Shown: positions 26,008-35,389, counted from the first letter of the stretch. The stretch: DNA of 64,000 nt from Desertimonas sp963772825 (GCA_963772825.1 CAVYYX010000006.1:352712-416711), one strand, 5' to 3'. Translations and numbers: made by a program. Notes: generated from the sequence alone by a model not told the origin.

Positions 26008-26027
26008 GCCCGCCCGACGTTAGGGCG

Positions 26028-26185
26028 CACGCTGGGATTGTGTGCGCGCGGTTCGCCGAGTCGGGGGTGGTCCTCGCAAGGACGAGACCGCAGCAAGACT
26101 CGGAGGGGCGGAGCGTCTTGTGAGGATCGAGGACGCCGCGAGGGCCGCCACCCGGCCGGCGAGACGCCCACACAATCCTGGCGTG
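26028..26185. repeat. 158-nt structured palindromic element between divergent genes
   Basis: Outer arms CACGCTGGGATTGTGTG (26028) and CACACAATCCTGGCGTG (26169) pair with two mismatches. Inside, GGGTGGTCCTCGC pairs loosely with GCGAGGGCCGCCACCC, and CAAGAC with GTCTTG. The nested arms suggest a folded RNA or a non-autonomous mobile repeat. No coding frame is supported here. Confidence 0.5.
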
Positions 26186-26274
26186 GGCCCTTGGGCGTCG
26201 GTCCACCCCCAGGTGGATGGCATCGCGACCACCGGCGGACGTCGCCGACGCATGTCGTCGATAGGGTCGGACAC

Positions 26275-27477
26275 ATGCGCGAGACGCGCCTCTGGAAGTG
26301 GGCGACGGCGCACCCGTTCACGGTCGACGCCATCCTCGCCGCCGCCGTGGCTGCCGTCTCCGTGCTGTTCCACTATCACCAGCGCACGTACGACGATCGG
26401 ATCTACCGCGATCCGAACGCGGTGACGATCGCCCTCGTCATCGCCGCGTGCGCGCCGCTCGCCTGGCGTCGACGGGCCCCGATCGCGGCCGTGCTCGTCG
26501 CCGTGCTCGTCCAAGCAGTGCTCGAGTGGAACAGCATCAACGGGCCGAGCTGGCTGCCGTTGTTGATCGCCATGTACAGCCTCGGCGCCTACTCCAGCGG
26601 CCGGCCGCGCACGGTCGCCGCTGGTGTCGTCGCCGTCATCGTCGGCGGCCTCGTGGTGGCGGGCCTCCTCGAGGACGTCATCGAGGTACCCGAGATGGTC
26701 GGGGCGGCAGCGAGTTTGGCCGTGCCGTTCGTGGTCGGCGACAACGTCCGCCGACGCCGCAACGATCTCGCTGAACTGGCCGAACGTGCCGAACGAGCCG
26801 AACGAGAGCGTGAACTGCTCGCCGGCCAGCGAGTCGGCGAGGAGCGGACCCGCATCGCCCGCGACCTGCACGACGTCGTGGCCCACTCGGTGAGCGCGAT
26901 GGTGATCCAGGCTGCGGCAGCGCGACGGAGCCTGGATCGGGCACCGGCCGATGCGGTCGTGCTGCTCGCCAACATCGAGGAAACGGGGCGGCGGACGATG
27001 ACCGAGCTGCGCCAAGTCCTCGGCGTCCTGCGCGACACGGAGGGCGGTGCATCAGCGTCACCGGTGCAGTCGATCATCGACATCGAGTCGCTCGTCGACT
27101 CCGCAGCAGATCTCGACGTGCGGTTGTCGACCGCCGGGGAGATCGCCACCGTGCCCGCTGGGATCGCGACGTCGGCCTTCCGCGTCGTCCAGGAGGCGCT
27201 CACCAACGCCCGCCGCCATGCCGGCCCGCACGCGACGATCGACGTGCGGGTCGAGCGGACCGACGAGCACCTCGACGTCTACATCGAGGACGACGGACGA
27301 GGCGCTGCCGCCGACCGCCACCAGCTCGGCTACGGGCTGATCGGGATGGGCGAACGAGTGGCCGCCTTTGGAGGAACGTTGCGCTCGGGCCCCCGACGCG
27401 CTGGTGGTTGGCACGTCCGCGCCACCTTTCCTGTCCCCGTTGAGGTCGGCGGCCAGCCGATTGTCAACGCGTCGTGA
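26275..27477 (+). CDS. NarL-type sensor histidine kinase
   Basis: A 400-residue membrane kinase. Five or so hydrophobic segments (for example AILAAAVAAVSVLF, NAVTIALVIAACAPLAW, AAGVVAVIVGGLVVAGLL) form the sensor. The HisKA_3 dimerisation domain has RIARDLHDVVAHSVSAM, with the first His phosphorylated. The ATPase domain shows ALTNARRHA, EDDGRG and YGLIGMGERV. Start is the ATG at 26275. The partner regulator follows after 97 bp containing a leader repeat. The signal is unknown. Confidence 0.92.
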   Translation: MRETRLWKWATAHPFTVDAILAAAVAAVSVLFHYHQRTYDDRIYRDPNAVTIALVIAACAPLAWRRRAPIAAVLVAVLVQAVLEWNSINGPSWLPLLIAMYSLGAYSSGRPRTVAAGVVAVIVGGLVVAGLLEDVIEVPEMVGAAASLAVPFVVGDNVRRRRNDLAELAERAERAERERELLAGQRVGEERTRIARDLHDVVAHSVSAMVIQAAAARRSLDRAPADAVVLLANIEETGRRTMTELRQVLGVLRDTEGGASASPVQSIIDIESLVDSAADLDVRLSTAGEIATVPAGIATSAFRVVQEALTNARRHAGPHATIDVRVERTDEHLDVYIEDDGRGAAADRHQLGYGLIGMGERVAAFGGTLRSGPRRAGGWHVRATFPVPVEVGGQPIVNAS

Positions 27478-27480
27478 TCC

Positions 27481-27564
27481 ATCATTGCGTTCCCCGACCA
27501 CGCCACATACTGCCCGCGCAGTTGCTGGACACTCACTCGCTGGCGCTCGCTCGCTCGCATCGGC
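27481..27564 (-). repeat. leader-like intergenic repeat, copy D
   Basis: Contains CATTGCGTTCCCCGACCACG then, after about 35 bases, CGCTGGCGCTCGCTCGCTCG. It lies between the kinase and regulator genes and points away from the regulator, so unlike copies A-C it does not lead into a supported gene. Confidence 0.6.
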
Positions 27565-27574
27565 GACATCGCCC

Positions 27575-28234
27575 ATGATTCGAGTGCTGCTCGTCGACGA
27601 CCAGGCGATGGTCCGCCAAGGCTTGCGGATGATCCTCGAGGCCGAGCCCGGGCTGACGATCGTCGGCGAGGCGGCTGACGGCGCCGAGGCGGTCGCCATC
27701 GTTCCGGCCGCCAAGCCAGACGTCGTGCTGATGGACGTACGCATGCCAAAACTCGACGGCATCGCGGCGTGCGAGCGGATTTGTGCGGCGCCCGACCCGC
27801 CGAGCGTGCTGATGCTCACGACGTTCGACCTCGAGGACTACGTGTACGCCGCGCTGCGCGCCGGGGCCAGCGGATTCCTGCTCAAGGACGCCCCTGCCGA
27901 CCAGCTCGTCGAGGCGATCGAGGTCGTCGCCCGCGGTGACGCCCAGCTTGCTCCGCAGGTCACCCGCCTGCTCATCGAAGAAGTCGCCAGGCGCCCAGCC
28001 GTCGACCGTGCGGCGCATCCGTGGGTGGGGGCCCTCACCGAACGCGAGAATGAGGTGCTGCGCTTGATGTCGCGGGGTCGATCGAATGCCGAGATCGCCG
28101 CTGACCTGTACCTCGGCGAAGCGACGGTGAAGACCTACGTCGGTCGCGTCCTCGCCAAGCTCGGCGCCCGCGACCGTGTCCAGGCGGTGGTGATGGCGTA
28201 CGAATCGGGCGTCGTCGAGCCCGGATTCACGTGA
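27575..28234 (+). CDS. NarL/LuxR-family response regulator
   Basis: A 219-residue regulator. The receiver has the acidic pair in VDDQAMVRQG, the phospho-acceptor Asp in DVVLMDVRMPKLDG, and Lys in FLLKDAP. The C-terminal LuxR helix-turn-helix is LTERENEVLRLMSRGRSNAE followed by LYLGEATVKTYVGRVLAKLG. It pairs with the upstream kinase. The ATG at 27575 starts the conserved receiver fold; the frame is open upstream only through the intergenic repeat. Confidence 0.94.
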   Translation: MIRVLLVDDQAMVRQGLRMILEAEPGLTIVGEAADGAEAVAIVPAAKPDVVLMDVRMPKLDGIAACERICAAPDPPSVLMLTTFDLEDYVYAALRAGASGFLLKDAPADQLVEAIEVVARGDAQLAPQVTRLLIEEVARRPAVDRAAHPWVGALTERENEVLRLMSRGRSNAEIAADLYLGEATVKTYVGRVLAKLGARDRVQAVVMAYESGVVEPGFT

Positions 28235-28280
28235 GCCGACCAGCTACTACGATTCAGCGAGAACCAAGGGGGAAAGTGGA

Positions 28281-30377
28281 TTGAACGCTCCGACGACCGA
28301 CCGTATACGAAACGTCGCCCTCGTCGGCCACAGCGGTAGCGGCAAGACCTCGCTCGCCGAGGCCCTGCTCTACCGGGCCGGCGTGCTCCAGCGGGCAGGG
28401 AGCACCGACGAGGGCAGCACCGTGTTGGACACCGAGCCGGAGGAGATCAAGCGCAAGATGTCGATCTCCCTCGCCGTCGCCCCACTGGAGTGGCGGACGA
28501 CCGACCCGACAACGGGCGAGCAGGCGACCTACAAGATCAACCTCCTCGACACGCCGGGCTATGCCGACTTCGCCGGGGAGGTCGAGGCCGCCCTCGCTGT
28601 CGCCGATCTCGCGATCATCGTGGTCAGTGCCGTCGACGCTGTCGAAGTCGGCACCGAGGCGGCATGGAGGCGATGCGCCGCCAGCGGACTGCCTCGGCTC
28701 GTGTTCGTCAACAAGGAGGACAAGCCGCGCGCCGATTTCCACCGCACCCTCGAACAGCTGCGGGCGACCTTCGGCAATGGCTTCGTGCCCCTCGAGCTCC
28801 CGCTCGGCGAGGAGGAGCAGCTGCACGGCGTCGCCGACGTACTCACCGACGAGGGCCTCGAGTACGACGCCGACGGCACCCACCACAGCGAACCGCTGCC
28901 TGCCGATGTCGCCGATGAGGAGCATCGCCTGCACGACGAGGTCGTCGAGGAGATCGTCGCCGGCGACGACGACCAACTCGAGCGCTACCTGTCGGGCGAG
29001 GTTCCCACTGCCGCCGAGCTCGAGCGGACGCTCGCCGGCGAGATGCTGCGGTGCGCCGAGTTCCCCGTGCTGCTCGGCTCGGCGACGACCGGCGTGGGCA
29101 TCGACCGCCTCGCCGACTACATCTGCCAGCTCGGTCCATCGCCCGCCGACCGGCCGACAACGGTGATCGGTGGAACCGAAAGCGTGCCGGTGCCGGCCGA
29201 TGCCTCCGGAACCTCGGTGGCTTACGTGTTCAAGACCGTGGCCGACCAGTTCGTCGGTCAGGTCTCGCTGTTCAAGGTGCTGTCGGGGACCGTCAAGGGC
29301 GACGATCGCCTCGTCAACACGACGACGTCCACCGAGGAGCGGATGCACGGCTTGTTCCACCTTCGCGGCAAGGAGCACGTCACCGTCAACGAGGTCGTCG
29401 CTGGCGACCTCGCAGGAATCGCCAAGCTGACCGCGACGCCGAGCCACTCGACGCTCGCCGCCAAGGGCTCGCCGGTCCGGGTCGAGCCACCCGTCGCCCC
29501 GTCGCCGAACTACCACCTGGCCCTCGAACCGCTCACGCAGTCCGACGACGACAAGCTCTCGGATGCCCTCAACCGGCTCGTCAGCGAGGATCCCACGCTG
29601 CGCGTCGATCGTTCCGAGGAGACCCATCAAACGGTGCTGTGCGGCGCCGGCGACACGCACGTCGCCGTGGCCCTCGAACGACTGGCGCGCAAGTTCGGGG
29701 TCAACGTGTCGACCGCCGAGGTCAAGGTCCCCTACCGCGAGACCATCTCGGCCAACGCCGACGCCGAGGGCAAGGTCAAGAAGCAGAGCGGCGGTCACGG
29801 CCAGTACGCCGTCGTCAACATGCGGGTCGAGCCCACCGAGCGTGGGTCGGGGACCGAGTTCGCCGACAAGATCGTCGGTGGGGCGATCCCTCGCAACTTT
29901 CTCCCAGCCGTGCAGAAGGGCGTCGAGGAGACGATGGCGACGGGCGGTGCCTTCGGGTTCCCCGTCGTCGATGTCAAAGTCGAGTGCTACGACGGCAAGT
30001 ACCACTCGGTCGACTCGTCGGACATGGCCTTCCGCACCGCCGCCTCGCTGGGCCTCAAAGAGGCCCTGGCCAAGGCGTCTCCGGTGGTTCTCGAACCGGT
30101 GTCGCAGATCACCGTCACCGTCCCGGAGTCGATGCAGGGCGACGTGCTCGGCGACATCAACTCCCGGCGCGGCCGGGTCAGCGGCTCCAACCCGCTCGGC
30201 GACGGGCACATCGAGATCACGGCGATGGTGCCGGCCGGCGAGATCCAGCGCTATGCCGTCGACCTGCGCTCGATGACCGGCGGACGGGGCTCGTTCGAAG
30301 CCGTCCACGACCACTACGACGTGCTCCCCCAGCATCTCACGAGCAAACTCGTCGCCGAGCGCTCCAAGAGCACCTAA
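28281..30377 (+). CDS. elongation factor G-like GTPase (EF-G2 type)
   Basis: A 698-residue translational GTPase paralogous to EF-G. G1 is GHSGSGKTS (not the usual AHIDAGKTT), G3 is DTPGYADFAGEV, and G4 is NKEDKPRAD. Domains II to V follow with HYDVLPQHL near the C-terminus. The altered G1 and G3 match the EF-G2 group of actinobacteria (fusA2-like), whose role is not translocation in bulk synthesis and is poorly known. The start is a TTG at 28281 with AAGGGGGA upstream; no ATG or GTG fits. It stands alone. Confidence 0.92.
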   Translation: MNAPTTDRIRNVALVGHSGSGKTSLAEALLYRAGVLQRAGSTDEGSTVLDTEPEEIKRKMSISLAVAPLEWRTTDPTTGEQATYKINLLDTPGYADFAGEVEAALAVADLAIIVVSAVDAVEVGTEAAWRRCAASGLPRLVFVNKEDKPRADFHRTLEQLRATFGNGFVPLELPLGEEEQLHGVADVLTDEGLEYDADGTHHSEPLPADVADEEHRLHDEVVEEIVAGDDDQLERYLSGEVPTAAELERTLAGEMLRCAEFPVLLGSATTGVGIDRLADYICQLGPSPADRPTTVIGGTESVPVPADASGTSVAYVFKTVADQFVGQVSLFKVLSGTVKGDDRLVNTTTSTEERMHGLFHLRGKEHVTVNEVVAGDLAGIAKLTATPSHSTLAAKGSPVRVEPPVAPSPNYHLALEPLTQSDDDKLSDALNRLVSEDPTLRVDRSEETHQTVLCGAGDTHVAVALERLARKFGVNVSTAEVKVPYRETISANADAEGKVKKQSGGHGQYAVVNMRVEPTERGSGTEFADKIVGGAIPRNFLPAVQKGVEETMATGGAFGFPVVDVKVECYDGKYHSVDSSDMAFRTAASLGLKEALAKASPVVLEPVSQITVTVPESMQGDVLGDINSRRGRVSGSNPLGDGHIEITAMVPAGEIQRYAVDLRSMTGGRGSFEAVHDHYDVLPQHLTSKLVAERSKST

Positions 30378-30461
30378 CCCTCTCCAATCAGCCGACGGGA
30401 CGACGGGGACGATTCCAAAGTCTGATGCGAGTCGTGGCTCGCAACCGCTACAACAGAGGGC

Positions 30462-31241
30462 ATGACCACGCCGCCCCCCGCACCTCCATTGCCCGCGCCA
30501 TCGCCAGCGCCCACCGCCGAGACTGCCGCCGGTGCCATCGACGCCGTCAAGATCTACGGCCGCGGCGAGAACCAGGTCGTCGCGCTCAACAGCGTCACGG
30601 TGGCGTTCGAGAAAGCCAAGTTCACCGCCATCATGGGCCCGTCAGGCTCGGGCAAGAGCACGTTGATGCACTGCCTCGCCGGACTCGACGCCTTGACGTC
30701 CGGCGCCGTGTACATCGGCGACACGTACCTCGCCAAGCTCAACGACAAGCAACTCACCGAGCTGCGCCGCAAGTCGGTCGGTTTCATCTTCCAGGCCTAC
30801 AACCTGATCCCCACGCTGAGCGCCGAGGAGAACATCAACCTGCCGTTGATGCTCGGGGGCCAGTCGGCCGACCCGCAGTGGTTCGACGAAGTGGTCGGCA
30901 CCGTCGGGCTCGCCGATCGGCTGCGCCACCGCCCGAGCGAGCTGTCGGGCGGCCAGCAACAGCGCGTCGCCGTCGCCAGGGCGCTCAACGCCAGGCCCGA
31001 CGTCATCTTCGCCGACGAGCCGACCGGCAACCTCGACTCCCGGTCCGGCGCCGAGATCCTCGACTTCATGCGGCGCGCAGTCCGCGAGTACGGGCAGACG
31101 ATCGTGATGGTCACCCACGATCCGACCGCCGCGTCGTACTCCGATCGCGTCGTGTTCCTCAACGACGGCCAGATCGTCGACGAGCTGCTCGCTCCGACCC
31201 CGGACACAGTGCTCGATCGCGTGAAGCAGATCGGCGACTGA
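30462..31241 (+). CDS. ABC transporter ATP-binding protein (LolD/MacB type)
   Basis: A 259-residue ATPase. A Pro/Ala-rich N-terminus of about 25 residues precedes Walker A GPSGSGKST, the Q-loop region FIFQAYNLIPTLSAEEN, the signature LSGGQQQRVAVARAL, Walker B VIFADEPTGNLDS and the switch His in VTHDP. This subgroup pairs with FtsX-like permeases, encoded here one base downstream. Together they would act as a mechanotransmission pump for lipids, peptides or envelope components. Confidence 0.94.
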   Translation: MTTPPPAPPLPAPSPAPTAETAAGAIDAVKIYGRGENQVVALNSVTVAFEKAKFTAIMGPSGSGKSTLMHCLAGLDALTSGAVYIGDTYLAKLNDKQLTELRRKSVGFIFQAYNLIPTLSAEENINLPLMLGGQSADPQWFDEVVGTVGLADRLRHRPSELSGGQQQRVAVARALNARPDVIFADEPTGNLDSRSGAEILDFMRRAVREYGQTIVMVTHDPTAASYSDRVVFLNDGQIVDELLAPTPDTVLDRVKQIGD

Positions 31242-31242
31242 C

Positions 31243-33801
31243 GTGAGTTCCAACGCGACCCTCCTCCTCGCGCGTCGGAGCATGCGAGCGCGCATCGGCC
31301 GGCTGATCGCCATCTCCATCGCCATCATCCTCGGCGTGGCGTTCGTGGTCGGCTCGTTCGTCCTCGCCGACAGCATGCGTTCTGGCTTCGACTCGCTGTT
31401 CAAGGACGCCTTCGCCAACACCGACCTGCAGGTGCGCACGGCGCTGGCGTTCGGTGAGTCCGACCCCACCCAGCCGCGGGATCCGGTTCCCGCCGACCTC
31501 GTCGACACCGTCGCCGCCGTCCCGGGGGTGGCCGACGCCGACGGCATGCTGCAGCGCAGCGCCCAGATCATCGACGCCGAGGGCGACGCGGTGAACACCG
31601 GCGGGGCGCCGATGTTCGGCGCTTCGTGGGACAGCACCGACCCGGACGAGACGATCGAGCTTCGCGACGGTGCGCCTCCCGAGGGCGCTGACCAGGTGGC
31701 GATCGACAAGAACACGGCGGACAACAACGACCTCGCGATCGGCGACCCGATCGACGTCGTGACGACGACCGGACGCCACACGTTCACCCTCACGGGCACG
31801 ATCGGCCTCGGCAACACGGACGGCGCGGGCGGGGCCACGTTCGTGCTCTGGGACCCGGCGACCGCCGCCGAGGTGCTCGGCGCCGAGGGGGTCTATGACG
31901 CCATCGACATCCGCATCGCAGAAGGTGAGGACGTCGCCGCGGTCCAGCAACGGATCGCCGAAGCGATCCCCGACAACACCGAGGTCGTCGAACAGGAGAC
32001 GTTGATCGATGAGTCGAACAGCGAGATCAACGAGTTCGTCGGACCGCTGGGCACCGGTTTGCTGATCTTCGCCTTCATCACGGCGTTCGTCAGCGCCTTT
32101 CTGATCAACAACGTGTTCGCCATCACGATCGGTCAGCGGCTGCGCGAGCTGGCCCTGCTGCGCGCCGTCGGCGGGGCCGGGCGGCAGGTCCGCCGGCTGA
32201 TCGTCGTCGAGGCGTTCGTGATGTCGGTGATCGCCACCGTCATCGGGATCTTCGCCGGCATCGGCGTCGCCAAGTTGATCTTGGCCGTGTTCAACGCCGC
32301 GGGAGCCGGCTTCCCCGCCTTCGGGATCGTGCTCAAGCCGACAGCCGTGGTGATGGCCTTCCTCGTCGGGGTCGGGATCACGGTGGTGTCCGTGCTGTTC
32401 CCGGCGTGGCGGGCGTCGCGGATCCCGCCGGTGGCGGCGATGCGCCCAGAGCTCGGTTTCGATGCCCTCCAAACCAAACGGCTCGTCGCCGGCACGGTCA
32501 CGATGATCGTCGGTGCCGTGATGTTCCTCGTCGGGCTGATCGCCCGACCCGGTGGAACGCCAGGGCTCATCGCCCTGGCCGGTGGCGGCGCAGTGTTGTT
32601 GTTCGTCGGAGCCACCAGCGTGTCGTCGACCGTCGCCAAGCCCGTGACCAAGCTGATCGGCTGGCCGGTCGCCAAGATCTACAAGGCGCCGGGCCAATTG
32701 GCCTCTGAGAACGCCGGGCGTGCGCCGCGACGTACGTCTGCGACGGTTGCCGCGCTGATGATCGGCGTTGCCCTGGTGAGCGCCGCCGCCGTGTTCGCCG
32801 CCTCGATCCGCACGACGTTCGAGAAGATCATGGACCGCGGCGTAACCGCCGATTGGGTCGTCACCGGTGACGGGTTCGCCCTCCTACCGGACGTCGTTGC
32901 CCAGTCACTCGCCGAGGTTCCCGAGCTGTCGGCCGTGAGCGGCGTGCGCGGCGCGTCGGTCGAGATCGACGGTGACGAGAAGCAGTTCGGGGCGGCAGAT
33001 CCGGTCGCCCTCGAGCAGCTTGTCAACGTCGGCCTCGAAGACGGAAGCTGGGAAGGCCTCCAGGAGGGCGGCATCTTCGTCCACAATGACCCCGCTGAGG
33101 ACCTCGGCCTGGAGGTCGGCTCGACCGTCGAGGCGACGTTCCAGAACGGAGAGGTGCGCGAGCTCCCGGTCGCCGGGATCTACGGCGATGCCGCCCTCGT
33201 CGGCAACTGGCTGATGTCGTCCACGATGCTCAACGAAATCGTGTCGGGTGAGCAGAACGACTTCTTCGTCGCCGCCAAGACCGCCGATGGCGTCAGCGAG
33301 GACGAGGCCCGCCAGGCGATCGAAGGGGCCTTGTCGGAGTACCCGCAAGCGAAGGTCGAGACGGCCGACCAGTTCAAGGACTCGCAGGCCGAACAGATCG
33401 ATCAGTTGCTGGTGATCATCACGGTGCTGTTGGGGTTCGCCATCATCATCGCCGTGCTCGGGATCTCGATCACCCTCGGGTTGGCGGTGTTCGAGCGGAC
33501 CCGCGAGATCGGCCTGATGCGGGCCGTCGGCATGACCAAGCGACAGACCCGGCGGATGGTTCGGTGGGAGGCGGTCATCGTGTCGACGTTCGGGGCCATC
33601 GTCGGCATCGTCCTCGGCACGCTGATCGGCATCGCCCTGTCACTCGCCGTGCCCGACACGATCATCGAGGAGATCTCGTTCTCGACGTCGACGATCATCG
33701 CCATTCTCATCGGCGCCGTCCTCGCCGGGTTCATCGCCGCCCTGTATCCCTCGGTCAAGGCGTCACGAATGGACATCCTCGAGGCGATCGCCACCGAGTA
33801 G
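31243..33801 (+). CDS. FtsX-like ABC transporter permease
   Basis: An 852-residue permease. The architecture is TM1, a large extracytoplasmic MacB-type domain (residues about 45-250), TM2-4 (LLIFAFITAFVSAFLINNVF, LIVVEAFVMSVIATVIGIF, VVMAFLVGVGITVVSVLF), two further helices and a second external domain. The last part is a second FtsX domain (VIITVLLGFAIIIAVLGISI through IIAILIGAVLAGFIAALYPS). The duplicated FtsX layout is common in actinobacteria. The GTG start at 31243 is one base after the ATPase stop, so the two are a unit. The cargo is unknown. Confidence 0.93.
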   Translation: MSSNATLLLARRSMRARIGRLIAISIAIILGVAFVVGSFVLADSMRSGFDSLFKDAFANTDLQVRTALAFGESDPTQPRDPVPADLVDTVAAVPGVADADGMLQRSAQIIDAEGDAVNTGGAPMFGASWDSTDPDETIELRDGAPPEGADQVAIDKNTADNNDLAIGDPIDVVTTTGRHTFTLTGTIGLGNTDGAGGATFVLWDPATAAEVLGAEGVYDAIDIRIAEGEDVAAVQQRIAEAIPDNTEVVEQETLIDESNSEINEFVGPLGTGLLIFAFITAFVSAFLINNVFAITIGQRLRELALLRAVGGAGRQVRRLIVVEAFVMSVIATVIGIFAGIGVAKLILAVFNAAGAGFPAFGIVLKPTAVVMAFLVGVGITVVSVLFPAWRASRIPPVAAMRPELGFDALQTKRLVAGTVTMIVGAVMFLVGLIARPGGTPGLIALAGGGAVLLFVGATSVSSTVAKPVTKLIGWPVAKIYKAPGQLASENAGRAPRRTSATVAALMIGVALVSAAAVFAASIRTTFEKIMDRGVTADWVVTGDGFALLPDVVAQSLAEVPELSAVSGVRGASVEIDGDEKQFGAADPVALEQLVNVGLEDGSWEGLQEGGIFVHNDPAEDLGLEVGSTVEATFQNGEVRELPVAGIYGDAALVGNWLMSSTMLNEIVSGEQNDFFVAAKTADGVSEDEARQAIEGALSEYPQAKVETADQFKDSQAEQIDQLLVIITVLLGFAIIIAVLGISITLGLAVFERTREIGLMRAVGMTKRQTRRMVRWEAVIVSTFGAIVGIVLGTLIGIALSLAVPDTIIEEISFSTSTIIAILIGAVLAGFIAALYPSVKASRMDILEAIATE

Positions 33802-33815
33802 CCCACCCCCAACCG

Positions 33816-33863
33816 ACCGATGGGTGTTCAGGGGACGGAACGGTCCCCTAAACACCCATCGGT
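33816..33863. repeat. 48-nt palindrome, copy 2
   Basis: Same element as at 21459, in inverted orientation (loop GGAACG rather than CGTTCC), again with 21-bp arms and one mismatch. It lies between the convergent permease and Nei-type genes, where a bidirectional terminator would be expected; no T-tract follows. Confidence 0.7.
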
Positions 33864-33868
33864 TGGGT

Positions 33869-34753
33869 TCAGCCGGCGGTGAGCCAGGGCGTGTCGTCGG
33901 CGCGGAACGCCTTGGCAGCGGGATGCTGGTCGGTCGGCAGGTCCGGTGTCGACGGGGCGGCCGGGACCAGCCGAGTCTGACAGCCAGGGCACCAGTAGAG
34001 GATCCGTTCGTGCGTGTCGCGATGACGGGCGCGCACCGTCTCGGCGCATCGGTAGCAACCCTGCCCGGTGCGCCCGTAGACGCCGAGGCCACCGGGCACG
34101 CCCGGCAGGGCGACCTGTTCCTCGGCGACGAGGTTCGCCCGCACCAACCGGGCGGCGACGTGGACGATGCGCCGGGCGAGCGCCTCGCCGAGGTCGCCGA
34201 TGGCGGCGAAGGGGTGCACCTCGCAGGCCCACAGCACCTCGCTGCGATACAGATTGCCGACGCCGCAGAACACGCGCTGATCGAGGAGCACCTCGCTGAT
34301 CGGCGCCCGCCGGTCGTCGTACGACAAGAGCAACTCGACACACCGATCGAGGTCGGCGTCGACGCTCCCGAGGTCCGGCCCGAGTCGCCCGAACCACGGA
34401 TGACGCGAGATCCCCGGCTCGCGGTACGTCTCGACCGTCGGAGCGTTGAAGCACACGGCGGTCCAGGCCGACGTGTCGATCAGGGCGCGCATCTCTCGAT
34501 GCGGTCGCTGCCAGATGTCGTCCTTGCGGTAGAGATCCCAGAACCCCGACTTGCGCAGGTGCGTGTGCAGAATGATCCCGTCATCCCACTCGATCTCGAG
34601 GTGCTTGGACTCGCTCTCGATGCGTACGATCGTGCGGCCCGCCTTGGGCACGACGCCGATCAGGTGCGGCGCGTCGAAGCGGACCATTTTCTTGTCGACG
34701 AGGGCGATACGCATCGCCGCGGCGGTGTGGTGGATGGAGTCCCCCTCCGGCAC
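33869..34753 (-). CDS. Fpg/Nei-family DNA glycosylase (endonuclease VIII-like)
   Basis: A 294-residue base-excision repair enzyme with AP-lyase activity. After Met removal the catalytic Pro2 and Glu3 are N-terminal (MPEGDSIHH), and Lys50 is in ESESKHLE. The helix-two-turn-helix contains DQRVFCGVGNLYRSEVL. The C-terminal zinc finger has GCYRCAET and YWCPGC. PEGDS is characteristic of the actinobacterial Nei2 branch, which removes oxidised pyrimidines. The GTG at 34753 is the only start that gives the catalytic N-terminus. Confidence 0.93.
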   Translation of the reverse strand: MPEGDSIHHTAAAMRIALVDKKMVRFDAPHLIGVVPKAGRTIVRIESESKHLEIEWDDGIILHTHLRKSGFWDLYRKDDIWQRPHREMRALIDTSAWTAVCFNAPTVETYREPGISRHPWFGRLGPDLGSVDADLDRCVELLLSYDDRRAPISEVLLDQRVFCGVGNLYRSEVLWACEVHPFAAIGDLGEALARRIVHVAARLVRANLVAEEQVALPGVPGGLGVYGRTGQGCYRCAETVRARHRDTHERILYWCPGCQTRLVPAAPSTPDLPTDQHPAAKAFRADDTPWLTAG

Positions 34754-34816
34754 GGACCCTCAGCGTAGGTGACCCCTCGACGCGATTGGTCGATGGTCGG
34801 GTCTCGCCACCTGCAT

Positions 34817-35362
34817 CTACGGCAGCACGCCGCAGTGGGCGAGGGCCAGGCGGATGAGGCGGTCGTGGCCACCGGTCATCTGCTCGCGCACACCAGCGCC
34901 GACCACCTCGGTCGGGCTGAACCAGGCGAGGTCGAGGGCCTCCTGCGTGGGGATGCAGTCACCGTCGACCGGTACCACGTAGGCGAGGCTGACGGCGTGG
35001 TGCCGCGGGTCGTGGAACCCGGACCGCTCGGGATCGGGGAAGTACTCGATGACGGTGAACGGTGCCGGATTCGGCGGTATGTCGGGGAGCGCCAGCGGGC
35101 CCAGATCCTTCTCCAGGTGGCGCGTCAAGGCATCCCGGATCCGCTCACCGAACAGCACTCGCCCGCTGACAACCATCCGGCTGATCGTCCCGTCGGCAGC
35201 CTGGCGCAGGAGCAGTCCGACCTCGGTGACCTCGCCGCGCCCGTCGACACGCACCGGCACTGCATCGACGTAGACCAGCGGGACGTGGGCGCGAATCTGC
35301 TCGAGCGACTCCGGAGACAGCCATCCGGTCTCCGTCTCGGTGTCGATGTCCGGGCTGTTCAC
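34817..35362 (-). CDS. NUDIX-like hydrolase (DUF4916 type)
   Basis: A 181-residue protein. The Nudix-box equivalent is GRVLFGERIRDALTRHLEKD, where the family REUXEEXGU core is changed to RHLEKDLGP, so one metal-binding Glu is replaced. Flanking segments (VPLVYVDAVPVRVDGRG, HHAVSLAYVVPVDGD, LAWFSPTEV) fit the DUF4916 subgroup of actinobacteria. Catalytic competence is uncertain. The GTG at 35362 is used. Confidence 0.75.
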   Translation of the reverse strand: MNSPDIDTETETGWLSPESLEQIRAHVPLVYVDAVPVRVDGRGEVTEVGLLLRQAADGTISRMVVSGRVLFGERIRDALTRHLEKDLGPLALPDIPPNPAPFTVIEYFPDPERSGFHDPRHHAVSLAYVVPVDGDCIPTQEALDLAWFSPTEVVGAGVREQMTGGHDRLIRLALAHCGVLP

Positions 35363-35389
35363 GGTCGACGAGTCTCGCAGGTTCGCGGA

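Noticed and set aside
28254..30335. 693-codon frame antisense to the EF-G-like gene
   Set aside because: Shadow frame; the sense strand encodes all translation-factor motifs.
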